Source: Pseudofrankia nepalensis (lineage in GTDB: Bacteria > Actinomycetota > Actinomycetes > Frankiales > Frankiaceae). Taken from it: a DNA stretch of 64,000 nt. Below the pieces are notes generated by a model, which saw only the letters and a program-made list of their open reading frames with translations, did not search any database and was not told where the DNA came from. Below, in pieces: positions 25,544 through 34,689 of the stretch. A program made the translations under genes and the position numbers. The stretch is from NCBI RefSeq assembly GCF_016786305.1, contig NZ_JADWYV010000011.1; one strand, given 5' to 3'. Numbering within the stretch: the first letter of the stretch is position 1; each line of letters starts with the position of its first letter.

Positions 25544-25818
25544 CCGTCGTCGTCCTCATCGCCACGGCCCAGGGCCTGCGCGGCCACCTCACCCGCTGGA
25601 TGATCGAAGTCGCCGCCGGAGTCTTCGTCGGCAACCCCAGCGCCCGCGTCCGCGACCGCCTCTGGACCCTGCTCGCCCACCGCGTCGGCGACGGCCAAGC
25701 CATCATGATCGAACCAGCAGACAACGAACAACACTGGACCGTCCGCACCGCCGGCCGCGACCGCGGCGAACCCATCGACTACGACGGACTGATACTGTTC
25801 GCCCGCCCCCGCCGCTAA
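25540..25818 (+). CDS. cas2: Cas2e spacer acquisition protein
   Basis: 92 residues from GTG 25540 overlapping the cas1 stop. It reads MTVVVLIATAQGLRGHLTRW then VAAGVFVGNPSARVRDRLW and ends DGLILFARPRR, the Cas2e pattern. It forms the Cas1-Cas2 integration complex. Its last codons are part of the 64-bp leader block shared with array 1, so the 3' end of cas2 doubles as CRISPR leader sequence. Confidence 0.96.
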   Translation: MTVVVLIATAQGLRGHLTRWMIEVAAGVFVGNPSARVRDRLWTLLAHRVGDGQAIMIEPADNEQHWTVRTAGRDRGEPIDYDGLILFARPRR

Positions 25819-25836
25819 ACCCCCAGCTCAGCAAGC
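25773..25836 (+). promoter_or_regulatory. Leader of CRISPR array 2, overlapping the cas2 3' end
   Basis: The first repeat starts 18 bases after the cas2 stop. The 64 bases before it are 51/64 identical, ungapped, to the array 1 leader, including AAACCCCCAGCTCAGCAAG just before the repeat and GACGGACTGATA further up. GACTGATACTGT could supply a -10 box. As the conserved block reaches into cas2, leader function and cas2 coding overlap. Confidence 0.75.
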
Positions 25837-28800
25837 GTCGTCCCCGCCCGCGCGGGGATCTTCCCAGGTCCGTACCGCCTGGTCCGGCCGGTACGACGTC
25901 GTCCCCGCCCGCGCGGGGATCTTCCGCCCGCGACCGCCGGCGGTACCTGATGGCCGCCGTCGTCCCCGCCCGCGCGGGGATCTTCCCGTGGTCCTGCGGT
26001 TCTGCCTCAAGGTCGTCGGGTCGTCCCCGCCCGCGCGGGGATCTTCCCGCCCCGATGCTGGGCCGCCGCCGCCGGGTCGTGTCGTCCCCGCCCGCGCGGG
26101 GATCTTCCCACGGACGCGCTGCTGCGGATGGACCCGGCCGCGTCGTCCCCGCCCGCGCGGGGATCTTCCCTGGGCGCGACGATGTTGCCGTACATCAACG
26201 AGGTCGTCCCCGCCCGCGCGGGGATCTTCCCGACTCGCTGGACAGCCCCGACGACCTGGGGCGGTCGTCCCCGCCCGCGCGGGGATCTTCCCGTCGATGA
26301 CGATGCCTTCCGCCGGGGTCACGGGTCGTCCCCGCCCGCGCGGGGATCTTCCCGGCTTGTCCAGCTCACCCGGGCAACGGACGACGTCGTCCCCGCCCGC
26401 GCGGGGATCTTCCCGGCGTGGCGGTCGTGACGTTCTCCGTGGGCGTGTCGTCCCCGCCCGCGCGGGGATCTTCCCTCCAACAGCGAGGCCATCGACTGTA
26501 CGTAAGCGTCGTCCCCGCCCGCGCGGGGATCTTCCCCGACCTGCTGGCCGAGGCCGGGGACATCGAAGGTCGTCCCCGCCCGCGCGGGGATCTTCCCGAC
26601 GTGCCCACGATCACGGGCTCGTTCGACGGGTCGTCCCCGCCCGCGCGGGGATCTTCCGAGTTCGCGGACTCGCTTGAACGGTCGATGATTGTCGTCCCCG
26701 CCCGCGCGGGGATCTTCCCCCTTCGACACGGCCTGCTCCTGGCACAACATCGTCGTCCCCGCCCGCGCGGGGATCTTCCGGTGGCCTTGGATCGTTCGAT
26801 CCAGTCGCTCACGTCGTCCCCGCCCGCGCGGGGATCTTCCCGTCTCATTGTCCGGGCCGACCCACCGGATCGAGTCGTCCCCGCCCGCGCGGGGATCTTC
26901 CTCAGGCGGGCGCGGTATTCGAGGTGGCTCTCTAGTCGTCCCCGCCCGCGCGGGGATCTTCCTCAGGCGGGCGCGGTATTCGAGGTGGCTCTCTAGTCGT
27001 CCCCGCCCGCNNNNNNNNNNNNNNNNNNNNNNNNNNNNNNNNNNNNNNNNNNNNNNNNNNNNNNNNNNNNNNNNNNNNNNNNNNNNNNNNNNNNNNNNNN
27101 NNNNNNNNNNGCGGGGATCTTCCCGGGACACCGGCCGCCGTGCACTGGTCGCGGAGGTCGTCCCCGCCCGCGCGGGGATCTTCCCGACATCGACGACCTG
27201 ATCACCGCCATCCGCGAGTCGTCCCCGCCCGCGCGGGGATCTTCCCTGCTCGCCGAGCGGGCGCGACCGGCCGGACCGGTCGTCCCCGCCCGCGCGGGGA
27301 TCTTCCGTCCACAACCTCTCCCCCGCTCGGGTAGCCGCCGTCGTCCCCGCCCGCGCGGGGATCTTCCGCTGGGCACGCCCTTCGTGCCGAGCAGCGCCGC
27401 GTCGTCCCCGCCCGCGCGGGGATCTTCCCGTGAGTTCCGAGGACAGCCGCAGGTTGCTGACGTCGTCCCCGCACGCGCGGGGATCTTCCCGGTTCGAGCG
27501 GGATCGCCTCGCCGCTGTGCGGGTCGTCCCCGCCCGCGCGGGGATCTTCCCGCCTCGGCCGAGGCGATGGCGGACGGGCCGATGTCGTCCCCGCCCGCGC
27601 GGGGATCTTCCGTTATAGGTGGGCACCCCGCTCGGCGCCTCATAGTCGTCCCCGCCCGCGCGGGGATCTTCCCTCCCACTTCGGGACCTTCAGGCCGTAG
27701 TAGGTGTCGTCCCCGCCCGCGCGGGGATCTTCCGGGGCGTGCGCGGCCGGTACGCCCTCGGCCCCAGTCGTCCCCGCCCGCGCGGGGATCTTCCTGCGGC
27801 CGCCCGCGAGGCCGAGGCCGCGCTCGCGTCGTCCCCGCCCGCGCGGGGATCTTCCCTTCCCGAGCGCGCGCAGCGCGGGCGGAGCGAAGTCGTCCCCGCC
27901 CGCGCGGGGATCTTCCCAGCAGGTCAGCGCTGGCGGCGGCGATCTCGGAGTCGTCCCCGCCCGCGCGGGGATCTTCCCCCACGGTTGGACGCCTACCGGT
28001 TCCGCTAGTGGTCGTCCCCGCCCGCGCGGGGATCTTCCGTGACCGGACCGGACGCCCGCGCCGCCGCCCGTGTCGTCCCCGCCCGCGCGGGGATCTTCCC
28101 ACGGAGGTCCGGCGGGCGAACGCGGAGACCCGGTCGTCCCCGCCCGCGCGGGGATCTTCCGGCGTACCCGCAGGACATGTCCGGGCTCCACCTGTCGTCC
28201 CCGCCCGCGCGGGGATCTTCCCCAGTCGGCGACGTCCGCCTTCTCCTCGAGGAAGTCGTCCCCGCCCGCGCGGGGATCTTCCCGGCCGCCGGTTCTCCGC
28301 CACCGCCCGGTTCGGGGCGTCCCCGCCCGCGCGGGGATCTTCCCACGACCGGGCCGAGCTCGGAGACGGAGGCGCGGTCGTCCCCGCCCGCGCGGGGATC
28401 TTCCGCCTGATGGCCAGCGACGCCGCCGGAACGCTGTGTCGTCCCCGCCCGCGCGGGGATCTTCCGCTGACGGCGGCCCTGCCCGAGCGCATCTCGGAGT
28501 CGTCCCCGCCCGCGCGGGGATCTTCCCTCCCTGCTCAAGGACCTGACGATGGAGGTCGGGTCGTCCCCGCCCGCGCGGGGATCTTCCCTCGTCCCGGGCG
28601 ACGGCCTGGTGGTCCCGGCCGTCGTCCCCGCCCGCGCGGGGATCTTCCCGCGGTAGGACGGACCCGTCCGGGGAGGGCCGGGTCGTCCCCGCCCGCGCGG
28701 GGATCTTCCCCCTCTCGACGGTCGGGCGATCGTCGAGAACGCGTCGTCCCCGCCCGCGCGGGGATCTTCCCACTGAGCTGATCCTGCCACCCGCGATCCG

Positions 28801-29441
28801 CGCGTCGTCCCCGCCCGCGCGGGGATCTTCCGGACCAGATCGCGCCGGCGATCCAGACCAGGGCGTCGTCCCCGCCCGCGCGGGGATCTTCCGCACAAAG
28901 ACGTCGACGAACAGCGGTTGATCGTGTCGTCCCCGCCCGCGCGGGGATCTTCCCCAGGTTGGGCGGCTGTTCTGGGGTAGCGCAGGGTCGTCCCCGCCCG
29001 CGCGGGGATCTTCCCGCCTGGCCCCCGCCGGCGAGGGCCAGGACCACGTCGTCCCCGCCCGCGCGGGGATCTTCCCTGGCGGGACACGACCTCCATGCCG
29101 CCGGAAAGGTCGTCCCCGCCCGCGCGGGGATCTTCCGGCCTACCTGGTCCAGGTCGGCCGGTGCGAGCGGTCGTCCCCGCCCGCGCGGGGATCTTCCGTC
29201 CCGAGTTCGACGCCACCCACCCCGACTGGAGTCGTCCCCGCCCGCGCGGGGATCTTCCCGCCGGATACTCGCCTAATTCCCCGAGGAATGCGTCGTCCCC
29301 GCCCGCGCGGGGATCTTCCCTTAACCAGCATCCACGGCCTCCGTAGCGGTGTGTCGTCCCCGCCCGCGCGGGGATCTTCCCCGCCTGTTCCCCGCCCCGC
29401 TCATCGACTACAGGTCGTCCCCGCCCGCGCGGGGATCTTCC
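25837..29441 (+). CRISPR. CRISPR array 2 (type I-E)
   Basis: Same 28-bp repeat as array 1 but on the plus strand (GTCGTCCCCGCC...GGATCTTCC), period 61. I count 19 full repeats and one truncated before the 100-N gap (27011-27110), one residual repeat after it, and 38 full repeats from 27157 to 29441. About 57 complete spacers are visible. The last spacer before the gap is present twice. Two repeats vary: GCACGCGCGG near 27468, and one near 28317 lacking bases at its 5' end. The spacer at 27551-27583 almost equals one in array 1. Confidence 0.97.
27011..27110. other. Assembly gap of 100 N in array 2
   Basis: Exactly 100 N inside a repeat, so the true length is unknown. The preceding spacer (starting TCAGGCGGGCGCGG) occurs twice in tandem, as at the other two gaps. 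Confidence 0.95.
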
Positions 29442-29479
29442 CGTATTACTTCTACATATCTTGCTCCGACCGCTGCGGG

Positions 29480-29645
29480 TTTCATCGGATGAAGCACTCG
29501 CGTCTGAACGCACTCCCGTAGGAGGCGCTGGGGCCGTTGGGCTTCGCGCGCTGGCTCGGCCCCAAGGCGGGCGCCGAAGGAGCCGCTGACCTGGTCATCC
29601 ACCACCGTCTTTCATCTGGTGAAATATCCCTTCATCGGATGTAAG
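29480..29645. repeat. Three near-palindromic sites before the recombinase genes
   Basis: TTTCATCGGATGAAGC (29480-29495) contains the perfect palindrome TTCATC-G-GATGAA. TTTCATCTGGTGAAA (29610-29624) has TTTCA/TGAAA arms. TTCATCGGATGTAA (29631-29644) is a third, imperfect copy only 7 bases on. All lie between the end of array 2 and the integrase start at 29664. They could be recombinase core sites or operators of the small XRE protein. I find no copy at the other end of the insertion. Confidence 0.5.
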
Positions 29646-29663
29646 CGGGGCGGAAGGGGCGGG

Positions 29664-30794
29664 ATGGAGCGGGGTTTGGGAGGGCCACAGGCGGGTTCGT
29701 CGGCGCTGCACCTGGTCGACGGGGTGGCATTGCTGCGGCCGGACGAGCAGGTGTTCGCCGCGATGCTGGCGGGCTGGGAGGCGCAGCAGCTCGCCCGGAA
29801 CCTGGCGGCGAGCACCGTCGAGAAGCGGCTCGGGGCGGTGCGGGCGTTCGCCGTGCACGCGGACACGTTCCCGTGGATGTGGCAGCCGCAGATGCTCGAC
29901 GAGTGGCTGGGGGATCTGCGCGGAGTGCGCGGCCTGAGCCGCTCGACGGTCCGCAACTACGCCGGCGCCATCGGCGCGTTCTGCCGTTACCTGCTCGCCC
30001 CTGCCTACGGCTGGGCGGCGCGGTGCGAGCAGCAATTCGGCTCGCACCCGGTGCAGGTCTGCCACGAGTGGAACACCGCCGTGCATGTCCAGGACGTCGA
30101 AGCCGAGCCGGTCCGGCGCGCGTTCACCGTCGCCGAGTTGCAGGCGCTGTTCGACTACGCCGACGACCAGGTTGCCCAGGCGCGCGCCGCGGGGCGCAAG
30201 GGCTGGCTGGCGCTGTTCCGCGACGCGACGCTGTTCAAGGTCGCCTACAGCTACGGCCTGCGCCGCCGGGAGGTCGCGATGCTCGACCTGGCGGACTTCG
30301 GCACGAACCCGCACGCCGGCGAGTTCGGCGACTTCGGGGTCTGCCGGGTCCGGTTCGGCAAGGCGATGCGCGGCTCCGCACCCAAGCCGCGCAGCGTGCT
30401 CACCGTCTGGCCGTGGACGGTGGAGGTCCTCGATCAATGGATCGGCGAGTTGCGTCCGCTGATGCCGACCGCCGCGGAATCGAAGGCGCTGTGGCCCTCG
30501 GAGCGGGCCGGCCGGATCACCCTGAGCACCATCAATCGGCGGCTGGCCGCTTACCGGACCGCGCTCGATCTTCCTGCTGGACTCGACTTCCACTCGCTGC
30601 GCCGCTCCTACGTCACGCACCTGATCGAGGACGGCTGGGACCCGCTGTTCGTCCAGCAACAGGTCGGCCACGAACACGCCTCCACGACCGCGATCTACAC
30701 CTGCGTTTCCTCGGACTTCCGCACCCGCACGCTGCGCACCGCGCTCGACGCGATAATGCGGGCCGCGATCGAAACAGGAGGCGCACGCCCATGA
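29664..30794 (+). CDS. Tyrosine recombinase/integrase
   Basis: The start is ATG 29664 (MERGLGGPQAGSSALHL) after GGAAGGGGCGGG; an upstream ATG in frame at 29619 lies in the palindrome region. 376 residues. An N-terminal SAM-like core-binding domain (LARNLAASTVEKRLGAVRAF ... RGLSRSTVRNYAGAIGAFCR) precedes the catalytic domain with R in YSYGLRRREVAMLDL, HSLRRS, H in GHEHASTTAIYT and the nucleophilic tyrosine in AIYTCV. All catalytic residues are present. It is coupled by ATGA to the XRE gene and forms a recombinase-XRE-recombinase operon, a known actinobacterial mobile module. Confidence 0.92.
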   Translation: MERGLGGPQAGSSALHLVDGVALLRPDEQVFAAMLAGWEAQQLARNLAASTVEKRLGAVRAFAVHADTFPWMWQPQMLDEWLGDLRGVRGLSRSTVRNYAGAIGAFCRYLLAPAYGWAARCEQQFGSHPVQVCHEWNTAVHVQDVEAEPVRRAFTVAELQALFDYADDQVAQARAAGRKGWLALFRDATLFKVAYSYGLRRREVAMLDLADFGTNPHAGEFGDFGVCRVRFGKAMRGSAPKPRSVLTVWPWTVEVLDQWIGELRPLMPTAAESKALWPSERAGRITLSTINRRLAAYRTALDLPAGLDFHSLRRSYVTHLIEDGWDPLFVQQQVGHEHASTTAIYTCVSSDFRTRTLRTALDAIMRAAIETGGARP

Positions 30795-31129
30795 CGGCTC
30801 GACGGACGGTCTCCTACCAGTGGCGGCTGCGCGAGACGATGGCCGCGCACGGCCTGTTCAACGCCTCCGACCTGGCCCCGCTGCTCGCCGAACGGGGCAT
30901 CAACCTGTCCTCGGTGCAGGTCTGGCGGCTGGTCACCCAGACCCCGGAACGGCTGTCCCTGCCCGTTCTCGCCGCGCTCTGCGACATCTTCGAGGTGACC
31001 CCCGCCCAGCTCATCGCGACCCGCGGCGAGAACGCCGCGGCGCCCGCGAAGACGGTCAACGCCGCCCCGGACGGCTCCGTCGACCTCGACGCCTACCGGC
31101 CCAAGCGCGCGCGGCTGCGCCCCGAATGA
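30791..31129 (+). CDS. Small XRE/Cro-type HTH protein of the recombinase module
   Basis: 112 residues, from ATG 30791 overlapping the integrase stop. It reads VSYQWRLRETMAAHGLFNAS, then LSSVQVWRLVTQTPERLSLP and VLAALCDIFEVTPAQLIAT, the Cro/C1 HTH followed by a short basic tail (AYRPKRARLRPE). In this type of module the small HTH protein lies between two recombinases and probably regulates or assists recombination. It overlaps the next gene by ATGA. Confidence 0.85.
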   Translation: MTARRTVSYQWRLRETMAAHGLFNASDLAPLLAERGINLSSVQVWRLVTQTPERLSLPVLAALCDIFEVTPAQLIATRGENAAAPAKTVNAAPDGSVDLDAYRPKRARLRPE

Positions 31130-32355
31130 CCGATCCAGCACCCTGCTGGCGCTGCGGAACCGTCCCGCCAGGCCACCACGGCCGGCGACCCACCTGCGGC
31201 CCGTGCCGGCTGACCACGCGCCTCGAGGAGCTCCTCGACGACGGTTCCGGCGCCCCACATCCCACGCTGGCACCGCTGATCGGCCGCATGGCCGCCGAGC
31301 CCGACCCGCTGGGCACGCTGCGCTGGCTGCGCCGGGCGCAGAACGCGGCGCTGCTAACAGCGCTCGCCCGCGGACAGGTCCCGCTCTCCCATGACGGCCT
31401 GCACGGCTGGCCGCACCAGGTCGCCGCGCGGCGGCTGCGCCACCATCTGATCGCCACCGGTGTCCTGCCCGCCGCCGACCCGCGGCTGCTCGACATCGAG
31501 GCGTGGCTGCACCGCCGCCTCGCCGAGCTCGCCGGGCACCCCCACGAGCAGCTCCTGCGGCAGTTCGCGCTCTGGCATCAGCTACCACGGCTACGCGCCA
31601 CCGCGTCGCGCCGGCCGCTGCGCACCACCGCGCAGCAGTACGCCACCCAGCAGTTCACCCAGGCACAGGCGTTCCTCACCTGGCTGCACGAGCACCAGAT
31701 CGACCCGCGCGGCCTCCGCCAGGCCGACATCGACGCCTGGTATGCCACCCACCGGGTCCACCAGCGCCACCACGTCCGCGGCTTCCTGCTCTGGGCCACC
31801 GACCGCGGCGACCTGCCCCGCGGGCTCGTCGCGCACCAGCAGACGTTCCAACCCGGCCGGCCGATCACCCAGCAACGCCGGCTCGCGCTCCTGCGCCGCT
31901 TCACCACCAGCGACACCGACCCGCTGCCCGCCAGGGTCGCGGCCTGCCTCGTACTGCTCTACGCCCAGCCCCTCAGCCGCATCCACCAGCTCACCGCCAA
32001 CGACGTGCTGGAACGCGACGGCGAGACGGCCCTGCGCTTCGGCGACCCACCCACACCGGTGCCCGAGCCGTTCGCCACGATGCTGCGCGAACTCGCCGCG
32101 ACCGCCCCTCCCGACGGATGGCTGTTCCCCGGCCTCATCCCCGGCCAGCCCGTGGCCCACCGAGCCCTCCAGCGCTAGCTCAAGGACCTCGGCCTGCCCA
32201 TCGTCCAGGCCCGCGTCGCCGCGCTCCGCCAACTCGTCCTGCAAGCCCCGGCTCCCGTCATCGCCGACGCCCTCGGCTTCCACCAGACCACCACCACCCG
32301 CCAACGCGCCCACGCCGGCGGCACCTGGAACCGCTACGTCGCCCTGCGCCAGTAA
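31126..32355 (+). pseudogene. Second tyrosine-recombinase-like protein, interrupted by an in-frame TAG
   Basis: Starts at ATG 31126 (MTDPAPCWRCGTVPPGHHG) with a zinc-ribbon-like CxxC...CxxC (C7, C10, then TCGPC). The rest is the arginine-rich helical body of the larger recombinase partner. A TAG at 32176-32178 (after RALQR) ends translation at 350 residues, but the same frame continues LKDLGLPIVQARVAALRQLV ... ALGFHQTTTTRQRAHAGGTW and ends in TAA at 32353-32355. The extension is the usual C-terminus of the family, so the gene carries a nonsense mutation (possibly from CAG or TGG), unless the base is miscalled or TAG is read through. Confidence 0.75.
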
Positions 32356-32366
32356 CGACACGCCGC

Positions 32367-34610
32367 TCACCGACGCGCGAGCCGATGTTGCAGCTCGAGG
32401 TGGCGGAACTGGTACACCGGGCCGACCTGGCGCAGCACGCCGCGTTTCTCGTGGGCGTCGGCCAGGAACGCCATCAGATTCCGGGGAAGCCGGCCGCGTG
32501 CGGCCAGCCATGCCCGGGTCAGCGTGAACAACGCCCACGCACCGTAGTCCCCGAGCCCGAACACGAACCCGAACATGACCCCGAACATGACCCCGACCAC
32601 GAGCCCGGCCGCAAGCCCGACCACGAGCCCGCCCACGAACCCGACTACGAGTCCGACCACGAGTCCGCCCGCGAGCCCGCCCGCGAGCCCGACCACGAGC
32701 CCGTTTACCCCGGCTGCGGATCGGTCTTGGTGGAGGACCGAGGTCGGGTTCGAGGCTTCCGCGAGATCCGCCGGCACGGATGAGATCCCGAACACGAGTC
32801 CGACCACGAGTCCGACCACGAGCCCGACCACGACCACGACCACGAACCCGACTACGAGTCCGACCACGAGCCCGACCACGACCACGACCACGAACCCGAC
32901 TATGACCCCGACCGAGAGCCCGACCACGAGCCCAAACACGAGCCCAAACACAAGGTCGGAACCTGGAGGGATTCTCCAGCGCACCGCGCGCTGCGGTAAC
33001 CGATCCGCGGCTGTGAGCCCAAAATCAGGCCCGACCACGAACCCGACCACGAGCCCGACCATGACCGCGACCGCGACCCCGACCGCGACCCCGACCGCGG
33101 GCCCGACTATGACCCCGACCGAGAGCCCGACCACGAGCCCGAACGCGAGCCCGACCGCGAGCCCGACCACGAGCCCGAACGCGGGCCCGACTACGAGTCG
33201 TCGTTGTCGGGGGGTGAGGGCGAGGGGGAGTTGCCACCAGGCGAGGTCGGGGGTGCCGTGCAGGGTGTGGTCGAGGTGGCGGGCGAGGAAGACGAGCCAT
33301 CGTTCGGCGTCGGTCGCCGTCCAGGGGCAGCGCTGGCCGGGATCGGGGTGGGGCCGATATGCGGCTGGGAGGAACCCGTCGAACAGGTGCTGTTCGACGG
33401 TGGTGCGGGTGGGGAAGCGGGTGGGGTCGAGCAGTTCGGCGGGGGAGTTGCCGACGGCGAGGGCGGGTTCGCCGGGGCGGGGGTTGTAGATGATGCGGGC
33501 GAGGGTGGCCATCAGCGGCGTGGTCAGTGCCTGGGCGATCGGGGTCGGCCAGGCGGCGAGCAGCGGGTCCCAGCGGGCGGCGCCGGCCGGGCCGCCCGCC
33601 GAGCGGCGCAGATAGTCCGCGACCACCCCGGCCTCCAGCGGGCAGAGCTGGATGCCTGCGGCGCCGGTCAGCCGCACCTCAGGCTCGCGCGGCGGGGACA
33701 CGGCCTGGCGGTAGGGGTTGGTGCGGGAGGTCAGCACGAGGCGCTGCCCGGGTCGGGTCGCATCGTTGATCCGGGCGATCGCGGCGCCGCGGACGGCGTC
33801 GGCGATCTCGTCGAGGCCGTCGAGGACCGGCAGGATCAGCCCGGCATCCAGCAACGCCCGCGCCCGGCTAGCGCCGGAATCACCCGGGGCGGGCACGGTC
33901 AGACCGGGATAGTCGGCGACAAGACGCCCTTCCAGCCAGCCATACAGGGACTGTTCGGACGGGTTCCACGACGCCAACGAGACCAGCACCGGCACCGGCC
34001 CGCCCAGCGCGCGCCGCCCGTCGGCGAGCAGATCGAGCACCAGGCGCACGGTGAGCATCGTCTTGCCCGCCCCCGGCTCCCCGAGCACGACCAGCCGGCC
34101 CGTCGGTACCCGGTCGAGCAGGCCCGCCAGGTCGCCGTCGCCACCGGCCAGCCCGGCCGGCCCGGCCGCCCACGTTCCAGATGGTGGGGGTGGTGGCCAG
34201 CCGGCGCCGGAGGTCGCCAGCCGGACCAGCGACGACCATTCCTCGACCAGCCCGCCGTCGGCCGGCGCCCAGCGGACCGGCAACGGATACGGATCGTTGA
34301 GCCGGCGCAGCGCCGCCTCGTCCTCCCACTGCCGTCGCACCGCCGCCGCCAACTGGTCAGCGACCCCAGCCAGGTCCAACTCCCCGACTGCGGCCTCCTC
34401 CCGGTCCGCCCGGTACGCCGACCAGGCCAGCCACAGCCCCGTCAGCCCCGTGACCCCGCCCACCAAACCGACCAGGGCCGTCCCCGAACCCAGCTGATAC
34501 CGCCGAGCGAGCACCACCGCGGCCACCACCGACCCCACCAGCAACAGCACCGCGACAATGCCGGTCCGACGCACCCGATCCCGCGAAGATCCCCCCATAC
34601 CCGGCATCAT
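32367..34610 (-). CDS. NACHT NTPase with tandem GLVV-type membrane repeats
   Basis: 747 residues from ATG 34610 (MMPGMGGSSRDRVRR). Two N-terminal membrane helices (about 18-36 and 41-63) precede a NACHT/STAND NTPase domain: Walker A GEPGAGKT (177-184), Walker B LILPVLDGLDE (258-268), sensor-like LTSRTN (about 294-299). From ~472 to ~685 come three blocks of four-residue repeats (G-L/F-V-V and variants), probably membrane-spanning, split by two hydrophilic linkers. The C-terminus ends RQVGPVYQFRHLELQHRLA. NACHT proteins include bacterial antiphage sensors; a defence role here is inferred from class and CRISPR surroundings. It is convergent with the recombinases and its start is only 79 bp from array 3. 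Confidence 0.85.
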   Translation of the reverse strand: MMPGMGGSSRDRVRRTGIVAVLLLVGSVVAAVVLARRYQLGSGTALVGLVGGVTGLTGLWLAWSAYRADREEAAVGELDLAGVADQLAAAVRRQWEDEAALRRLNDPYPLPVRWAPADGGLVEEWSSLVRLATSGAGWPPPPPSGTWAAGPAGLAGGDGDLAGLLDRVPTGRLVVLGEPGAGKTMLTVRLVLDLLADGRRALGGPVPVLVSLASWNPSEQSLYGWLEGRLVADYPGLTVPAPGDSGASRARALLDAGLILPVLDGLDEIADAVRGAAIARINDATRPGQRLVLTSRTNPYRQAVSPPREPEVRLTGAAGIQLCPLEAGVVADYLRRSAGGPAGAARWDPLLAAWPTPIAQALTTPLMATLARIIYNPRPGEPALAVGNSPAELLDPTRFPTRTTVEQHLFDGFLPAAYRPHPDPGQRCPWTATDAERWLVFLARHLDHTLHGTPDLAWWQLPLALTPRQRRLVVGPAFGLVVGLAVGLAFGLVVGLSVGVIVGPAVGVAVGVAVAVMVGLVVGFVVGPDFGLTAADRLPQRAVRWRIPPGSDLVFGLVFGLVVGLSVGVIVGFVVVVVVGLVVGLVVGFVVVVVVGLVVGLVVGLVFGISSVPADLAEASNPTSVLHQDRSAAGVNGLVVGLAGGLAGGLVVGLVVGFVGGLVVGLAAGLVVGVMFGVMFGFVFGLGDYGAWALFTLTRAWLAARGRLPRNLMAFLADAHEKRGVLRQVGPVYQFRHLELQHRLARR
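32555..33197 (-). repeat. Minisatellite-like 12-bp coding repeats in the NACHT gene
   Basis: On the plus strand the unit is CCCGACCACGAG and variants (CCCGACCACGAC, CCGAACATGACC, CCCGACTACGAG), repeated dozens of times in three blocks separated by unique sequence near 32705-32785 and 32950-33030. Each 12-bp unit encodes four residues (G-L-V-V type). In-frame units can be gained or lost without a frameshift, so the length of the membrane region could vary between strains. Confidence 0.85.
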
Positions 34611-34689
34611 CGCCGCCCCACGCCAAACTTCGTCGCTGCCCCGGCCGAACTCGCAACAGTCGAATACGCGACCCTGCCAGTCCCCGGTG

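Noticed and set aside
25988..29513. Long open frames rich in SSPPARGSS / VVPARAGIF across array 2
   Set aside because: Same cause: the CRISPR repeat translated in frames without stops.
34626..34689. A leader for array 3
   Set aside because: No similarity to the 64-bp leader block of arrays 1 and 2.
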